Assembly (NCBI GenBank): GCA_036852015.1
Contig: JAANDG010000493.1
Coordinates: 47,573-111,572 of the forward strand
Source of the DNA: Pelodera strongyloides
Taxonomy: Eukaryota; Nematoda; Chromadorea; Rhabditida; Rhabditidae
Reading direction: 5' to 3'
Length of the DNA: 64,000 nucleotides
Below, piece after piece: positions 39,490-50,852 of the stretch. The notes beneath the pieces were generated by a model. The model searched no databases and had not been told where the DNA came from. It saw only the letters and a list, made by a program, of their open reading frames with translations. Position 1 is the stretch's first letter; each line of letters starts with the position of its first letter. The position numbers were made by a program, and so were the translations under genes.

Positions 39490-42400
39490 CTGCGGAAGCA
39501 AGGGGAATGTTGGATGTGTTGTATAAGAACATCCCTATGTTTGAGTTCAATGTTGAAGATGGAACTAGTTTTTCGGACTGGTATGAGGATCATCAAGATC
39601 TATTGGAAGTTCAAGCTGAATGTGTTCCGGAGAGCAACAGAATACGATTCGTGTTGTCTCGTCTCGGGCCCCACCAGGAGAAACAACTGAAATTGCGCTG
39701 TCTACCGAAGAAGCCAATGGATATGAGACTGGATGAGGTCATCGAGAAGATGAAGATTATCTTCGTCACCAAGAAGTCGTTATTCCGGAAACGAATTGAA
39801 TGCTTACATGTAACCAAGCAGCATGGTGTTGACTACAAGACCCACATCGGCGTCGTCAACAAGGCCTGCGATGATTTTGCATTCAAAGAACTATCTGATT
39901 CACAGTTTCGCGTGCTCAACTACTTGAATAGCCTGCGCAATCCGGAGGATATGGAGATGCGTGCATGGCTCATCAGGACACTGGATCGGACTCCAGAGAT
40001 GACACTCGACGATGTCGCTGAGGCCGTCGACAAGTACCACGAGCACAAGGACGACATTGATCTACCCGTGAACCCTATTGCAGTGAACCGCGTCAATAAA
40101 CCCAACCACCGAGAGCACAAGAGAGACGACAGAAGGCCCACACAAGGAAAGTGCAAGTACTGCGGGAGAGATAGCGGACATCGGTCTTGCCCCGCAAAGG
40201 AAGTAACTTGTAACAAGTGTGGAAGAAGAGGGCATTACGCCGTGGTTTGTCAACAGAAGGACAAACAAAGCAACAGAAAGGTCCATGAAGTGTCTTCACG
40301 ATCTGTCGGCCGCAGATTCGTTAACGTTTTGATGAACGGAAAGAAGGTGCGACTTCAACTGGACACCGGCTCAGATTTAACGCTGATTTCTGAGGCCACA
40401 TGGAAGATGCTGGGTCGACCAAACTTGAAATCCCCAAGTATAGTCGCGACCGCAGCAAATGGAGAGCAGCTCGAATTGTTTGGTTCTTTCGAGTGCAACG
40501 CGTCTTACCAGGATGAGCAGATCGTCGAGGTCGTGCACGTCACCGCTAGGATGAATCTCCTAGGCCTGGACTGGTTGGAGCGTCTACCGTCATTCAGATC
40601 TATGTTGGATGCTGTTTGTAATCGGGTCTCCGGAAAGCCTTCCATCACTACATCATCATCGAGGGAATCTGCTGCGACGTACGTTGCTACGCTCAAGAGG
40701 CAGTTCTCTGATGTATTCTCCACCGAGCTTGGTCTCTGCAAGAAGACCAAAGCGAGCCTCCAGCTCAAGAAAGGGGCAAACGCAGTTTTTCGCCCAAAGA
40801 GAATGGTACCAATTCACTACAAGGAAAACGTGGAAAAGGAGCTGGACCGGCTAGAGCAACTTGGAGTCATTGAGCGCGTCACATATTCTCCGTGGGCCGC
40901 TCCGATTCTCTGTGTTAAGAAACCGAATGGCAGTGTGAGAGTCTGCGCCGATTTCAGTACAGGACTGAACGATGCACTGGAAGACTTTGCACACCCGATT
41001 CCAACAGCAGAAGATATAATGACAACACTGAACGGTGGAACCGTCTTCAGTACGCTCGATTTTAAGGATGCCTACCTGCAAGTTGAGCTAGAGGGCGACT
41101 CCAAGAACTTGCTCGTCATCAATACTCATCGAGGATTGTACCGATACAACAGACTGTGCTTCGGAGTCAAGACCGCTCCTGGGATCTTTCAGCAGATCAT
41201 GGACGCTATGATTTCTGGTCTCGAAGGTTGTTGCGCGTACCTTGATGATGTCATCGTTTCTGGTAGAACGCTACAGGAACACAACCGGAACCTAAATGCC
41301 TGTATGAAACGCATCTCGGAGTATGGTTTCCACGTAAACTTCGAGAAGTGCACCTTTGCTGCAAGAGAGATAAGGTACCTTGGGATGATTATCTCGGCAG
41401 AAGGTCGCAAGTCTGATCCATCCAAGATAGAGCCAATCTTGAGGATGCCCGAACCGAAAGACGTCAGTCAGCTACGCTCTTTCATCGGCAAGATCAACTA
41501 CTACGGCAGGTTCATAAAGGAATTGCACAAGTTGCGTGCACCATTCGACGAACTGTTGAAGAAAGATGTCAAATGGAACTGGAACAAAGAGTGTCAGAAT
41601 GCCTTTGACGAGGTCAAGAAGATCGTCGCCTCGCCAATGCTGCTCACCCACTACGACCCAAAGAAGGAGTTGGTCCTCGTCACGGATGCATCTCAGTATG
41701 GTCTAGGCGCGGTGCTGTTGCATCGAATGAAGGATGGTACGCAGAAAGCAGTGGAGCATGCCACACGAACTCTACTTCCAGCTGAAAAGAACTATGGTCA
41801 GATTGAGAAAGAAGGTCTCGCGATCTTCTGGGCCATGAAGAAGTTCTACAAATACCTGATGGGACGCAAATTCACTCTCGTGACCGATCACAAACCTCTC
41901 GTGTCGATTTTCGGATCGAAGAAGGGTATCCCCGTAACAAGCGCCAACCGACTTCAACGTTGGGCTGTGTTCATCAAAGGCTTTGATTTCAAGATCGTAT
42001 TCAAGCCGACCGCTGAAATGGGATGCGCCGACGTTCTTTCAAGGTTGATCGCGGATCAGAAAGAAACCGTCGAGGACAAAGTGATTGCAAGAGTCGAAAC
42101 GGAGTTGTTCAGAGACGAACACTACCGTACTATTGCCGCCCTACCAGTTACCGCGAACATTCTGAGTGAGGCTACGGAGAAGGACAAGACGCTGCAAGCT
42201 GTCCTGAAAGCTCACAGAACTGGTAATTGGCCAACAAAATGCTCGAGAGACATCAGTCAGTTCGCCAACAGACAAACATCGCTGTCAGAATCTAACGGAA
42301 TCCTCTTGTTTGGTGAAAGGATAGTCATTCCTGCCGCACTCAAGGGACGGATTCTTCGTCAGTTGCACCAGGGACATCAAGGAATTGTTCGAACCAAGAC

Positions 42401-43259
42401 GCTCGCAAGATCGCTAGTTTATTGGCCATTCATTGACGAGGATATTGAGAACATGGTGAAGTCCTGTGCAAACTGCAATCGTGCTCAGAAAGCACCGACA
42501 AAGACCAATTTGGAATCGTGGAGCAAGGCTAGTGCACCAATGGAACGAGTACACGCTGATTTTGCTGGTCCACTTGAAGGAAAGTACTATTTGCTTGTCG
42601 TTGACGCTTATAGTAAGTGGCCAGAAATCGTTGCCATGGATCGCATCACGACGTCTGCTACGATCTCCAACCTGAAGAAGATTTTCTCGCAATTCGGTAT
42701 GCCAGATACGCTGGTAACAGACAACGGAACACAATTCACCAGTGCTGAATTCGCGTTGTTCTGTGCAAAGAATGGAATCAGACATATGAGATCGTCACCA
42801 TTCCACCCGCAATCGAACGGACAAGCGGAGAGGTTCGTCGACACTTTCAAGCGGGCGCTGCTGAAATTGAAGGGGGAGGGAAGCCCGGCAGAGAATCTTC
42901 AGACGTTTCTGCTATCATACAGGATGACGCCGTCATCTACAGTTCCTGAAGAAAAGTCGCCAGCTGAAGCATTTCTAAATCTAAATCGAAAGCTGCGCAC
43001 GTCATGGGATTTGTTGAAACCCAGGCCTGAGAGGAAGCTCGTCAAGGACGAACGTATGGAAAAGCAGTTCAACAAGAAACATGGTTCGAAGGCTACAGTC
43101 TTCAATCCCGGAGACTTAGTCTATATCTATGACTACAAAGTTCCGAGTAAGCCTACTTGGATGGAAGCTACGGTAGTGAAGAAGAACGGTACTGTGATGT
43201 ACGATGTGAGGATTGAAGGACGGAAGAACCTTTATCCCGCCGACATGCTAACCAGATGA
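39417..43259 (+). CDS. Gag-Pol polyprotein of Ty3/Gypsy element
   Basis: About 1280 codons uninterrupted; the frame is in fact open from 39309 but has no ATG at its start. Domains, by residue counted from 39417: Gag 1-240; two Cys-rich knuckles at 245-282 (CKYCGRDSGHRSC and CNKCGRRGHYAVVC, the second a CCHC); aspartic protease at about 314 (LDTGSDLTLIS); reverse transcriptase at about 460-640 with LDFKDAYLQ and the YLDD catalytic box (about 607); RNase H at about 755 (VTDASQYGLGAVL, later VTDHKPL); integrase with an HHCC finger near 980-1030 (HQGHQG, CANCNRAQK) and the DDE triad in HADFAG, VTDNGTQF and NGQAERF (about 1046, 1099, 1135). No stop interrupts it. Gag and Pol are in a single frame, so no gag/pol frameshift is needed. 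Confidence 0.96.
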   Translation: MEERKEDESQENVTFERTRESEPLTAEARGMLDVLYKNIPMFEFNVEDGTSFSDWYEDHQDLLEVQAECVPESNRIRFVLSRLGPHQEKQLKLRCLPKKPMDMRLDEVIEKMKIIFVTKKSLFRKRIECLHVTKQHGVDYKTHIGVVNKACDDFAFKELSDSQFRVLNYLNSLRNPEDMEMRAWLIRTLDRTPEMTLDDVAEAVDKYHEHKDDIDLPVNPIAVNRVNKPNHREHKRDDRRPTQGKCKYCGRDSGHRSCPAKEVTCNKCGRRGHYAVVCQQKDKQSNRKVHEVSSRSVGRRFVNVLMNGKKVRLQLDTGSDLTLISEATWKMLGRPNLKSPSIVATAANGEQLELFGSFECNASYQDEQIVEVVHVTARMNLLGLDWLERLPSFRSMLDAVCNRVSGKPSITTSSSRESAATYVATLKRQFSDVFSTELGLCKKTKASLQLKKGANAVFRPKRMVPIHYKENVEKELDRLEQLGVIERVTYSPWAAPILCVKKPNGSVRVCADFSTGLNDALEDFAHPIPTAEDIMTTLNGGTVFSTLDFKDAYLQVELEGDSKNLLVINTHRGLYRYNRLCFGVKTAPGIFQQIMDAMISGLEGCCAYLDDVIVSGRTLQEHNRNLNACMKRISEYGFHVNFEKCTFAAREIRYLGMIISAEGRKSDPSKIEPILRMPEPKDVSQLRSFIGKINYYGRFIKELHKLRAPFDELLKKDVKWNWNKECQNAFDEVKKIVASPMLLTHYDPKKELVLVTDASQYGLGAVLLHRMKDGTQKAVEHATRTLLPAEKNYGQIEKEGLAIFWAMKKFYKYLMGRKFTLVTDHKPLVSIFGSKKGIPVTSANRLQRWAVFIKGFDFKIVFKPTAEMGCADVLSRLIADQKETVEDKVIARVETELFRDEHYRTIAALPVTANILSEATEKDKTLQAVLKAHRTGNWPTKCSRDISQFANRQTSLSESNGILLFGERIVIPAALKGRILRQLHQGHQGIVRTKTLARSLVYWPFIDEDIENMVKSCANCNRAQKAPTKTNLESWSKASAPMERVHADFAGPLEGKYYLLVVDAYSKWPEIVAMDRITTSATISNLKKIFSQFGMPDTLVTDNGTQFTSAEFALFCAKNGIRHMRSSPFHPQSNGQAERFVDTFKRALLKLKGEGSPAENLQTFLLSYRMTPSSTVPEEKSPAEAFLNLNRKLRTSWDLLKPRPERKLVKDERMEKQFNKKHGSKATVFNPGDLVYIYDYKVPSKPTWMEATVVKKNGTVMYDVRIEGRKNLYPADMLTR

Positions 43260-43582
43260 GGCCAAGGACTGTCACCACCCGAAGTCGAGCCTATGACATC
43301 TTGCTTGATGCATTCGACATCAACCCACTGCCCCAGTCGAACCTGAAAGAGTCTAAGCCTATGCTAAGGACTCAACCGTCAACTGATACCACTGCTGAAA
43401 CAGTTGAATGTACTACCGCACCGACGGTACAAGACGTTGTTCCGGATGATGAAGAGGTATTCCAAGATGCTGCCTCTACGCCGCAACCAGCTGTGACAAC
43501 TACCCCGCCACTACGTCGATCCAGCCGTGCAAGGAAGACAACGACGAAGATGGATATCAACCCGTCAAATAAGCGTTACTAA
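43256..43582 (+). CDS. Small 3' ORF overlapping pol by ATGA
   Basis: 108 codons. The ATG overlaps the pol stop (ATGA at 43256-43259). The product is Thr/Pro/Asp-rich and ends in a basic PLRRSSRARKTTTK stretch. Such Arg/Ser-rich tails are common at the C-terminus of Gypsy Pol, so this may be the Pol tail put in another frame, or a separate product made by reinitiation or frameshift. It has no envelope features (no signal peptide or membrane segment). Confidence 0.55.
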   Translation: MRPRTVTTRSRAYDILLDAFDINPLPQSNLKESKPMLRTQPSTDTTAETVECTTAPTVQDVVPDDEEVFQDAASTPQPAVTTTPPLRRSSRARKTTTKMDINPSNKRY

Positions 43583-43642
43583 GCCATTAGTATAATTGTC
43601 GTTTTCTTGTTTTAAGTATAACTTAAATACTAAGGTTGGAGG

Positions 43643-43996
43643 TGTTAGGTATTACGGTATATACCTAAGAATTATTTATATGTGTAGTTTGTTACTATAA
43701 TGTGTTTAGTTAATCACTCACATTTGCTCACTGATCTTTACGTCCTTAGTGATCAGTGGAACACACTATGTCTTGCCGTTGGCAAATTATCTAATTGCGA
43801 CTACCCGCAAGTTATTAGTGTTTATATTATTGGTGTTTGATCAGCACGTAGCCATCCGTATATAAAGGCTACGGCCTAACACTCATTGCTCATTATATCG
43901 ACTCTTCTACTTCGTAATAAAACTATTATTCTACTAGTCGTACTCTTGGCGCTCAGATCTGTTTGTATCACAGAAGTCATATCTTGATACATAACA
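43643..43996 (+). repeat. 3' LTR
   Basis: 354 bp, apparently identical to the 5' LTR. It is preceded by GGTTGGAGG, a short purine-rich stretch that may be the polypurine tract, and followed by the CAAGG duplication. Confidence 0.95.
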
Positions 43997-44594
43997 CAAG
44001 GATTCACAAACTAATACCAATAGAAGTAAAAGATAAATATGTTGTTGTACCATAGGAAATCCCTTTTGTTACTTGTAAAAGTTCGGGGTAATGTATAACC
44101 AGGAATCAGGATAAAATCACAATCGTAATACAAGTCAACTTTTTCATATTTCAAAATTTCAAACAAAGCTTGGCTAGGCTACAGTAGTACTAGGCGTCTG
44201 GTCTGGCGAAAAAAGGATAGGAAATAATAAATTTTTTTTACAATAATACCAAATAAATACGATTTACAAACAAAAAGGCAAGACCACCTAAACCCCAGAA
44301 ATAATATACTCTATAATACATATAATACAAAAAACGATATCACAGAAATCGCGAAAACCTACAGATTAGGGAAAAGGGCTTCTTATTCTTAGTTTCATAA
44401 AAGAAAGAAATAGAAAAGGTGAACGTTAGAAGATATGTATCTTCATTACAACTTCCACAATTCACAAATATGTTCGAATACTTACTGCCGAATAAAATTG
44501 TACCTATAACAGTGCCCATACGCGCATATAACGCACCATTAAGTCGTACCCTGTTCTTGTTCTTTGTCGTAAAAGGAAAAGGAAATAATACAAA

Positions 44595-44718
44595 TAAAGC
44601 AATATAACAACCTGTTTTAGAACGTATGTTGGACAATTGCATCCATATACGTTGTCTTTTGCATAGGAATACACCGCTATCCAGCATTCCTTCACAAACC
44701 TGTTGTCATATCGCTTTG
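44595..44718. mobile_element. MITE, family D (divergent)
   Basis: AAAGCAATATAACAACCTGTTTTAGAACG on the left is mirrored by AACCTGTTGTCATATCGCTTT on the right. Confidence 0.5.
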
Positions 44719-45003
44719 AAAATGACTAAATGACTATATTTCAAAAAAGCAACACACTTTTTTGCCTTTAGTCGACTATGAATATAGGAGAAACGAAAAA
44801 CAAGTAAAAAAAAACGAAATTGAAAACTCTCAAACAGGTTAGTAATAAAAGTATGATAAATTAATGACCTAGTTCCTCAGGTAACCCCCGTAACCCATAA
44901 CCTATCTCATAAACAGCTCACCCGAGAGCTTACTTCTTCAATTCTATCAAAGGACAATCTTATACTCTTATACATCCAAAATGAATCCTGCCTGCACCTA
45001 GCA

Positions 45004-45192
45004 TTAAAGCGGAACGACCCGTGGTTTGTAAAGCGTAGACTGCCTAGACTGGAAAACTACATTCCCATCCATGTACAATACACAGTGTTCCATTCTGCAC
45101 CGAAAAGATGCACAAAGGCACAGGTCTGCACATAATCACATGGGGTGCAGTTTTCGAGCATGCGCTTCAAAACCACGTGCATACCGCTTTAA
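45004..45192. mobile_element. Palindromic MITE, family C (copy)
   Basis: TTAAAGCGGAACGACCCGTGGTTTG on the left and CAAAACCACGTGCATACCGCTTTAA on the right, with TTAA at both ends. It lies just 3' of the laat-1 stop codon. Confidence 0.75.
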
Positions 45193-45231
45193 ATGTTAGT
45201 GGAATCTGGTGAAAAAGGTCCCATATTCATT

Positions 45232-48200
45232 TCACTCATCATTGTCCGAGAGAAGTCGCTCATGGTCAGCTGAAGATCCGGCTGCTCCTCTACCATTGTA
45301 GTAATAGTACTGACTGATCATGATGAAATCAAAGAAACAGCACCCGAGACTGCCGGCCACCCAAGGGAAATGCCTAGAATATACACGCATATGAGAAAAG
45401 CAATTAGCAATTAGAAATTTAGAAATTCTAATTAAGAATCACCATGATTTGGAATGACTAAACCAACACGTCAGTGGGGTTCATGTACATCTATCATCTT
45501 CATATAGGAAATTAAGTTCGGCACGGCACGTGCCTATCAGACTATCCCGGTGGAGCAATTGCAAAACACTAAGAAGGGCAAAGAGGAATATAACTAACAA
45601 TATTTTTGCAGAGCCACTGAGTTTTCAAGCCTGTACCTAGACCTTGTATACGGTTCACCAACTGGGAAAAAATAAATAAAACAAGAAGCCAACATCACAA
45701 TTATAAATTAATACATACCTCAAAAGGTATAGCCATCCAGTGGTTGCCAAAAGCACTGATATGCCATAAGTCATATTCGCGGCGATAATAATGTAAAACA
45801 TTGTCAACGATAGACCTTCACAGCTCTTCCTGTAAGTGCGGATGAAATATTAAATATTCATAAATTTAAAGCGAAATACCGGCCGGTTTTTGAAACACAT
45901 CGAGTACACCACCTTATGCAGCTTACGCAAATGAACATAAATTAGAATAAAAAATCGAGCTAAATTCGAGCAAAGTGGCATAAATACGTAAGAATGCAAT
46001 TGTCCACGATGCGTTTTAAAAATCGGCCGGTATTTCGCTTTAAAGATAATTGAGAGGAACTCGTTCCTGGCCTCTGGCTATTGGCTAATTAGACCAATCA
46101 TTATTATTAGCTGGCTGTTTTGACTTATATTTAAATTTACATTTGTCTTACACTTAGTGTACAAGAATAAATGAACGGACCTTATGCCACCGTCAACCCT
46201 ATTTGTAGACATTGTATTAACATTGTATAAACTAAAAAATAGTCAAAAACCAGCCAATATTGTCAATTCCGCCCTATTATCTTACAATTAGAAAACAAGT
46301 AAACATCATAAAACTAAACCACAAACGCACAAACCTTCTATAGTTCTTGATTATTTGTGGAATTCGACCCGCAAAATAGCATAGAGCGGCGATGGAGCCG
46401 ATAATATACCCGAGCTAAATTCGAAGATATATATTTAATCATCATTGGAAAATTTCTTTCTTTCTACATTTGGGAGAATTAACTATGGCGCCCGTCTTCA
46501 AAACTTTTCCGTGAACGGAACAAACGTTTATGATGATCGTTTTTACACAATTATTCTAAATTAAACTAAAACTTCGTGTAAATCAGTAACTAATCTTAAC
46601 GACTCAAATGTTATATGCAACTACACCTAGGAAATAATAATATAAATCCCTGAGGTTTATAAGAGCTAAGAGCATACTCGATACTCGCTGTAAAGAGTGT
46701 AAAGTATAAGTACCGAGCTAGTATATAACATTATACCTATACAACAACTACGCGTAGTAGCACTAACATCATAGCGTTTCCATAGCAGAGACAAAAACAT
46801 GCAATAAAAGTAAAAGCTGATTAACCCACCAAATCCGAATAGCTCTCAAAAATAGGGTACATCTTAATTGCTTCTCCCAGATCTGTTTCGGCCAACAAAC
46901 GCGACGCAACCTAAAATAAACTTGTTATTTACGACGGCGTACAATACTTATAGCATAAGATAGCAACTTCAACTACGTATTTGGTAATAAAAACTGGAGA
47001 CAGTGACAGAATTAGCATTAGAAATGCTAACGTAAAGGATATAAGCCTGACTCAGACTCAGTCACTATCTCATAAAATTCGGCTCACGTCGGGTTAGGCA
47101 CTTGGAAGATAATAACTCTTCTAATAAATGCACATAAAGTCATAAAGAAATCAAGAAAACCAAATTAATAATATGAAAAGGGGAGAAAGATCACTAACAA
47201 ATATAACAAAAATATTTATAAATTTATTTAAATAAATAAATAAAAAAACGTGTCCTACCTGATCGTGCTCAGTTTGCGGCGTGGAACCCAACAAACAAAA
47301 AGAACCGAACGACGCGAGTGCAACACACGGAACAACGATTGTACCTCCTGAAATAGTTCTCACGGTAACACTTAGTCTAATATGAGTGCGCTCGGTTAAA
47401 TCATTGACATTGACCCGAACCACCTCCGTATTCACCGGCGCGGTTTATGCCCTGAATAGCGTTGCGGCAAATGTAAATTTAAATATAAGTTACATATAAT
47501 GTGCACAACGCTATTCAGGGCATAAACCGCGCCGGTGAATCCGGAGATGTTTCCGCGAAATTCTCTCTATTTCTGCTAAAAATGTCTCGTACCCCGCCAA
47601 GCTTCCCATGTCTAATCTTCTAATCGGGAGGTGCTTCAGCCATGAGCCCTCTAAATTTATACAATAATCTAATTCCGGAGGTGGCAGAGGCGGGCTTAAG
47701 CTATGAACGCAATGTTTCACTAAAACAACAAATTTGGCATAACATCTTCAGTTGGTTCTGATGAATTCCTTCATGACCGGCGTTCTGTTCAATAGCACGC
47801 TATTTGCTGTAGGTGGAGCATGGATTAGAGTATCGTAGAAAACAATAGAATTATAGAAGTTGGACCAAAAGGGTATGCACCGGAGTACAGCCTCTGCCAT
47901 GCACCACTACCAGATTAGTGATAAGTTAGATTGTATAGAATTAGGTTTAAGTGAGCTTACGTCGTGGTGGGTCCTTATGGTAGAATTTCGTGTAATACCA
48001 GTATTGTGCCCATAATACAAGGTCTTGAACAATGTAATAGACGCCGATAATTTTCTGAATTGGCTGCTGATTGGTGAGCATCGCGCCCAGCATGTTACAC
48101 GTATCACCGACGAGCCTGAAATTAAATATTATTGCTCTACGTAAGGTAAGTTATGTTAAGTACGTATATAGTTTAAAAAAACCAAATAACAGTGTCCAAG

Positions 48201-49071
48201 TTTACAATTATTTCAATTGTAGTACACGCAACTATGCAAAACGGTCCTACTGCAACAGAGGACCCAACTTTTTTCTTCCAAGTGATTAGTTAGATCTTAA
48301 CAAAACTTGGTCAAGATGGAATTGCAGGCTATATCCAATACATGAACGATTGGCTAACACACATTTACAGGTTATCAAGTTTCCCGATTTTTATATGACT
48401 TTCCAAAATGGGGACGTCCAAAATTCACCCTTACCAAAAGAAGAGGAACGCCAGCGATAGTCCGTCACACTTCTTGGTCTTGTAGTTTTGCCACAATTGT
48501 GGAATAAGCGGGACTAGCCAGAGGGCGAGCGAAATCATACCCACGACGAAACCGATCAGTTTCAATTCCGTGTCAACGCAATCGGCAAATATCTAAAGAT
48601 TTTTTTTTATTCTTACGGTCGCAAGTGGAAAGAGACCTACATTTTCATCTGGAGAGCGATTTTCTCAATCATTGTTTTGCGCCTGAACAAAGGCGTGTAA
48701 AACCCATAAAAGGAAACACTCAAACTCAAGCAACCATTTCGCTTATTTATGGCTGGCAAAACGAAAGCGCTCTCTGATGTCATACCTATAATTCCGCATA
48801 TGTGTACACATTTTCCAATAATTTTTCCTTTCGGGCTCTTTCTAGCACTTTCTTTGCATGTTTTTTTTGTGAATAAAGTATTTAAATATACTTTATTCAC
48901 AAAAAAAATTTAAATATATAAATTCAAATTCAGGTATCAAGATCAAATTCAGGTATCAAGATACCTGAATTATAGGTATCAAGAACTTACGTCTTTGATC
49001 CATTGAATGCCATTCGTGCAGTTCTTGTCTTCAGCACCGAAATCAGTCCAAACTAACCCGCCTTTCTTCAT
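45232..49071 (-). CDS. laat-1: Lysosomal cationic amino-acid transporter, PQ-loop family
   Basis: Eight exons, read on the minus strand: 49071-48991, 48592-48435, 48115-47961, 47347-47259, 46910-46830, 46414-46335, 45829-45719 and 45373-45232 (298 residues, phases consistent). Two PQ-loop repeats are visible, LIPQLWQNYKTKKCDGLSLA (exon 2) and GRIPQIIKNYRRKSCEGLS (exons 6-7), within a multi-pass protein of about seven membrane segments. The C-terminus has DHERLLSDNDE, an acidic dileucine motif as used for lysosomal sorting. LAAT-1/PQLC2 exports lysine and arginine from lysosomes. The N-terminal luminal segment has a possible glycosylation site (NCT). The ATG directly follows CCTTTTCCAG, a likely spliced-leader acceptor. 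A family A MITE sits in intron 6 and a hairpin in intron 3. It is divergent from the RRM/F-box gene. Confidence 0.93.
45866..46043. mobile_element. Palindromic MITE, family A (copy 7, complete)
   Basis: TTAAAGCGAAATACCGGCCGG on the left and CGGCCGGTATTTCGCTTTAA on the right. TTAA lies at both ends and the full core is present. It lies in intron 6 of laat-1. Confidence 0.9.
47424..47546. mobile_element. Hairpin MITE, family H
   Basis: CTCCGTATTCACCGGCGCGG with TTTATGCCCTGAATAGCGTTG is inverted as CAACGCTATTCAGGGCATAAA and CCGCGCCGGTGAATCCGGAG, around a spacer of about 45 bp. The arms are nearly perfect. It lies in intron 3 of laat-1. Confidence 0.85.
48861..48908. repeat. Perfect small palindrome in laat-1 intron 1
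   Basis: TTTTTTTTGTGAATAAAGTAT and its exact inverse flank a 6-base centre. Next to it (48932-48985) CAGGTATCAAGAT-type units repeat. Confidence 0.8.
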
Positions 49072-50852
49072 CTGGAAAAGGTTATGATTCAATATTTGTA
49101 CATGTTATTCACACAAAACAGCGAGGAGGAAACACAGGAAACATAGAAGAAATATGGGACCTAATAATGGTAAATGTCGGTATATACATACATGACGTTA
49201 AAAGGAGGGATGCCCAAAGAAACGCGACACGTTCTAATTTATGATAAGAAAACTTGCAAGGAGTCAACACAATGCATCGAAGGTGAATCCGGGAGGCTTT
49301 TCAGCGAATCGAACATAACATTTTGAATCAATCGCATCACTTTAAGAGTGCAAATAAGCATATTTAGCACTTCAGCAGCCCGACCCATCTTGAGAGGTGG
49401 TCCGGCCGCATACAGTGGATGATAATGTTGACTAATACAACTTTTTCATTGAGCAATAACACCGGACGGACAACGTCGAGATATCGTCACAACATCGGCA
49501 GAAAAAAAACATTTTTGGGGAAAAGGCGTGTCCAAGAACCGCGCTTTCCTTGCGGGCTAGGAAACGCGCGCTTTGTACATACCAAGCTTTTTTCTACGGT
49601 AACTATGTAATATCCAGTTTTTTTTCTTCACACAATTTTTGTTGTTGTACTAAAAGAAACGGGGTCGCTAAAAATCGTTAGTATTGTTCAAACTTTTTTT
49701 ATTGAAATTTTTCTGCTTCAAAACAAAATATTCAACCACGTGGTACATGTCCTCACTTTCCAGTGCGGTAAGAGATTCAATTATGTCTAAAGAGCAAAAG
49801 CTGGAAAGAAATTCAACAAACAAGAAATAATCCATGAAACCAAGTACAATAATGTGTAAGAACTGTTGGAGTTAGTTCAAACAAAGAGTCCTTTTTTTTG
49901 TTTCGAAGTTTTTTTTTTTTTTTTCAAATATGTAGGGGAAGAAACGCTGAATTGCAGAGCGATGTACCTTCTAAAACAATAAATAAATAAGGCTGTTAAC
50001 TCAGAAAGTCCTAGTGGTCCGCCTAGCTACTTCCTGATTTATCTAACGCAATATAAATGAATATATCGAACACTTTGTATTATATAAAACAAAAATACAT
50101 CTAAAGCAAAATTTACTTTTATAACAATTAACACATAATATTGTAGAAAAATCATAAAGTCATGAGCAAACCTTTTACAAACATATAATTGACAGCGTGC
50201 CTGTGAGAGAATTATAAGAAAGTCTACACAAATAAGGATTAGTACGTGGTAGATTTGCAAAATGTCCAGAACTGTGCATTGAACGTGTTTCCAAAATGAT
50301 AACACTGCATAAAAATATTGACCTAATAGGAGCTGATTGTGAGTAAAATAATTTTTGCACGATCCTGGAAAGTTTGGTTGATAAATAGTTTGACCGTCGT
50401 GTTCACAAGCATTCCGAGCAAATGCTCAGAAAAGAGGGCAAAATCGACCCCTTCCATTTTTCCACAAATTTGTTCACAATAACAATCACAATTCACAATC
50501 ACAATAATTGTTGTCTCTTTTTCGTGGTTAGTACTCTCACGTACTTTTCTGTACGCGATCTAGAATTTGGTCCTGAAATTATGCAGCTTGCATGCACGGC
50601 ATATCCTACAGTAGCTTCAAGCGAAATGTCAATTTTCTCCTTTTAGGAGTTACATTTTTAAAGGCGTTGGCAGTTGATTTCTCTATTTTCCGATTTCACT
50701 GCGCGAGCCAGTACGTGAACTTTTTGTTCGAATTTTCTTTGTTTTGTGCGAGGTATGGAACCGTCTGATGGATTGTTTCTTATGCTGCAGTGTTTGTACT
50801 CTAGGTTTTATTTGTTACAGGTAGTCATCCCTTAGTTGCCGAAAGCCGAAAA
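49072..50852. promoter_or_regulatory. Shared upstream region of divergent laat-1 and RRM/F-box gene
   Basis: 1.8 kb with no coding exon recognised, rich in poly-T/poly-A tracts. The minus end is a CCTTTTCCAG acceptor (49072-49081) touching the laat-1 ATG. The plus end has TTTGTTACAG at 50811-50820, 32 bases before the RRM/F-box ATG. Both look like spliced-leader sites. No specific factor site is claimed. Confidence 0.5.

Larger units (their letters stand above)
38469..43996 (+). mobile_element. Ty3/Gypsy LTR retrotransposon, full length and young
   Basis: A 5.5-kb element bounded by 5-bp target duplications CAAGG (38464-38468 and 43997-44001) and by two 354-bp LTRs, each starting TGTTAGG and ending ATAACA. 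It encodes Gag-Pol in the order zinc knuckles, protease, reverse transcriptase, RNase H, integrase, which is the Ty3/Gypsy order. A small 3' ORF follows. The TSD and the LTRs that look identical by eye indicate a recent insertion in the intergenic space before laat-1. Confidence 0.97.
44002..45231. other. Intergenic region downstream of laat-1
   Basis: No coding exon found. It includes the 3' UTR side of laat-1 (minus strand) and two palindromes (44595-44718, 45004-45192). Confidence 0.55.

Noticed and set aside
40505..42850. Several minus-strand frames across pol
   Set aside because: Shadows of the Gag-Pol coding strand, with no independent signals.
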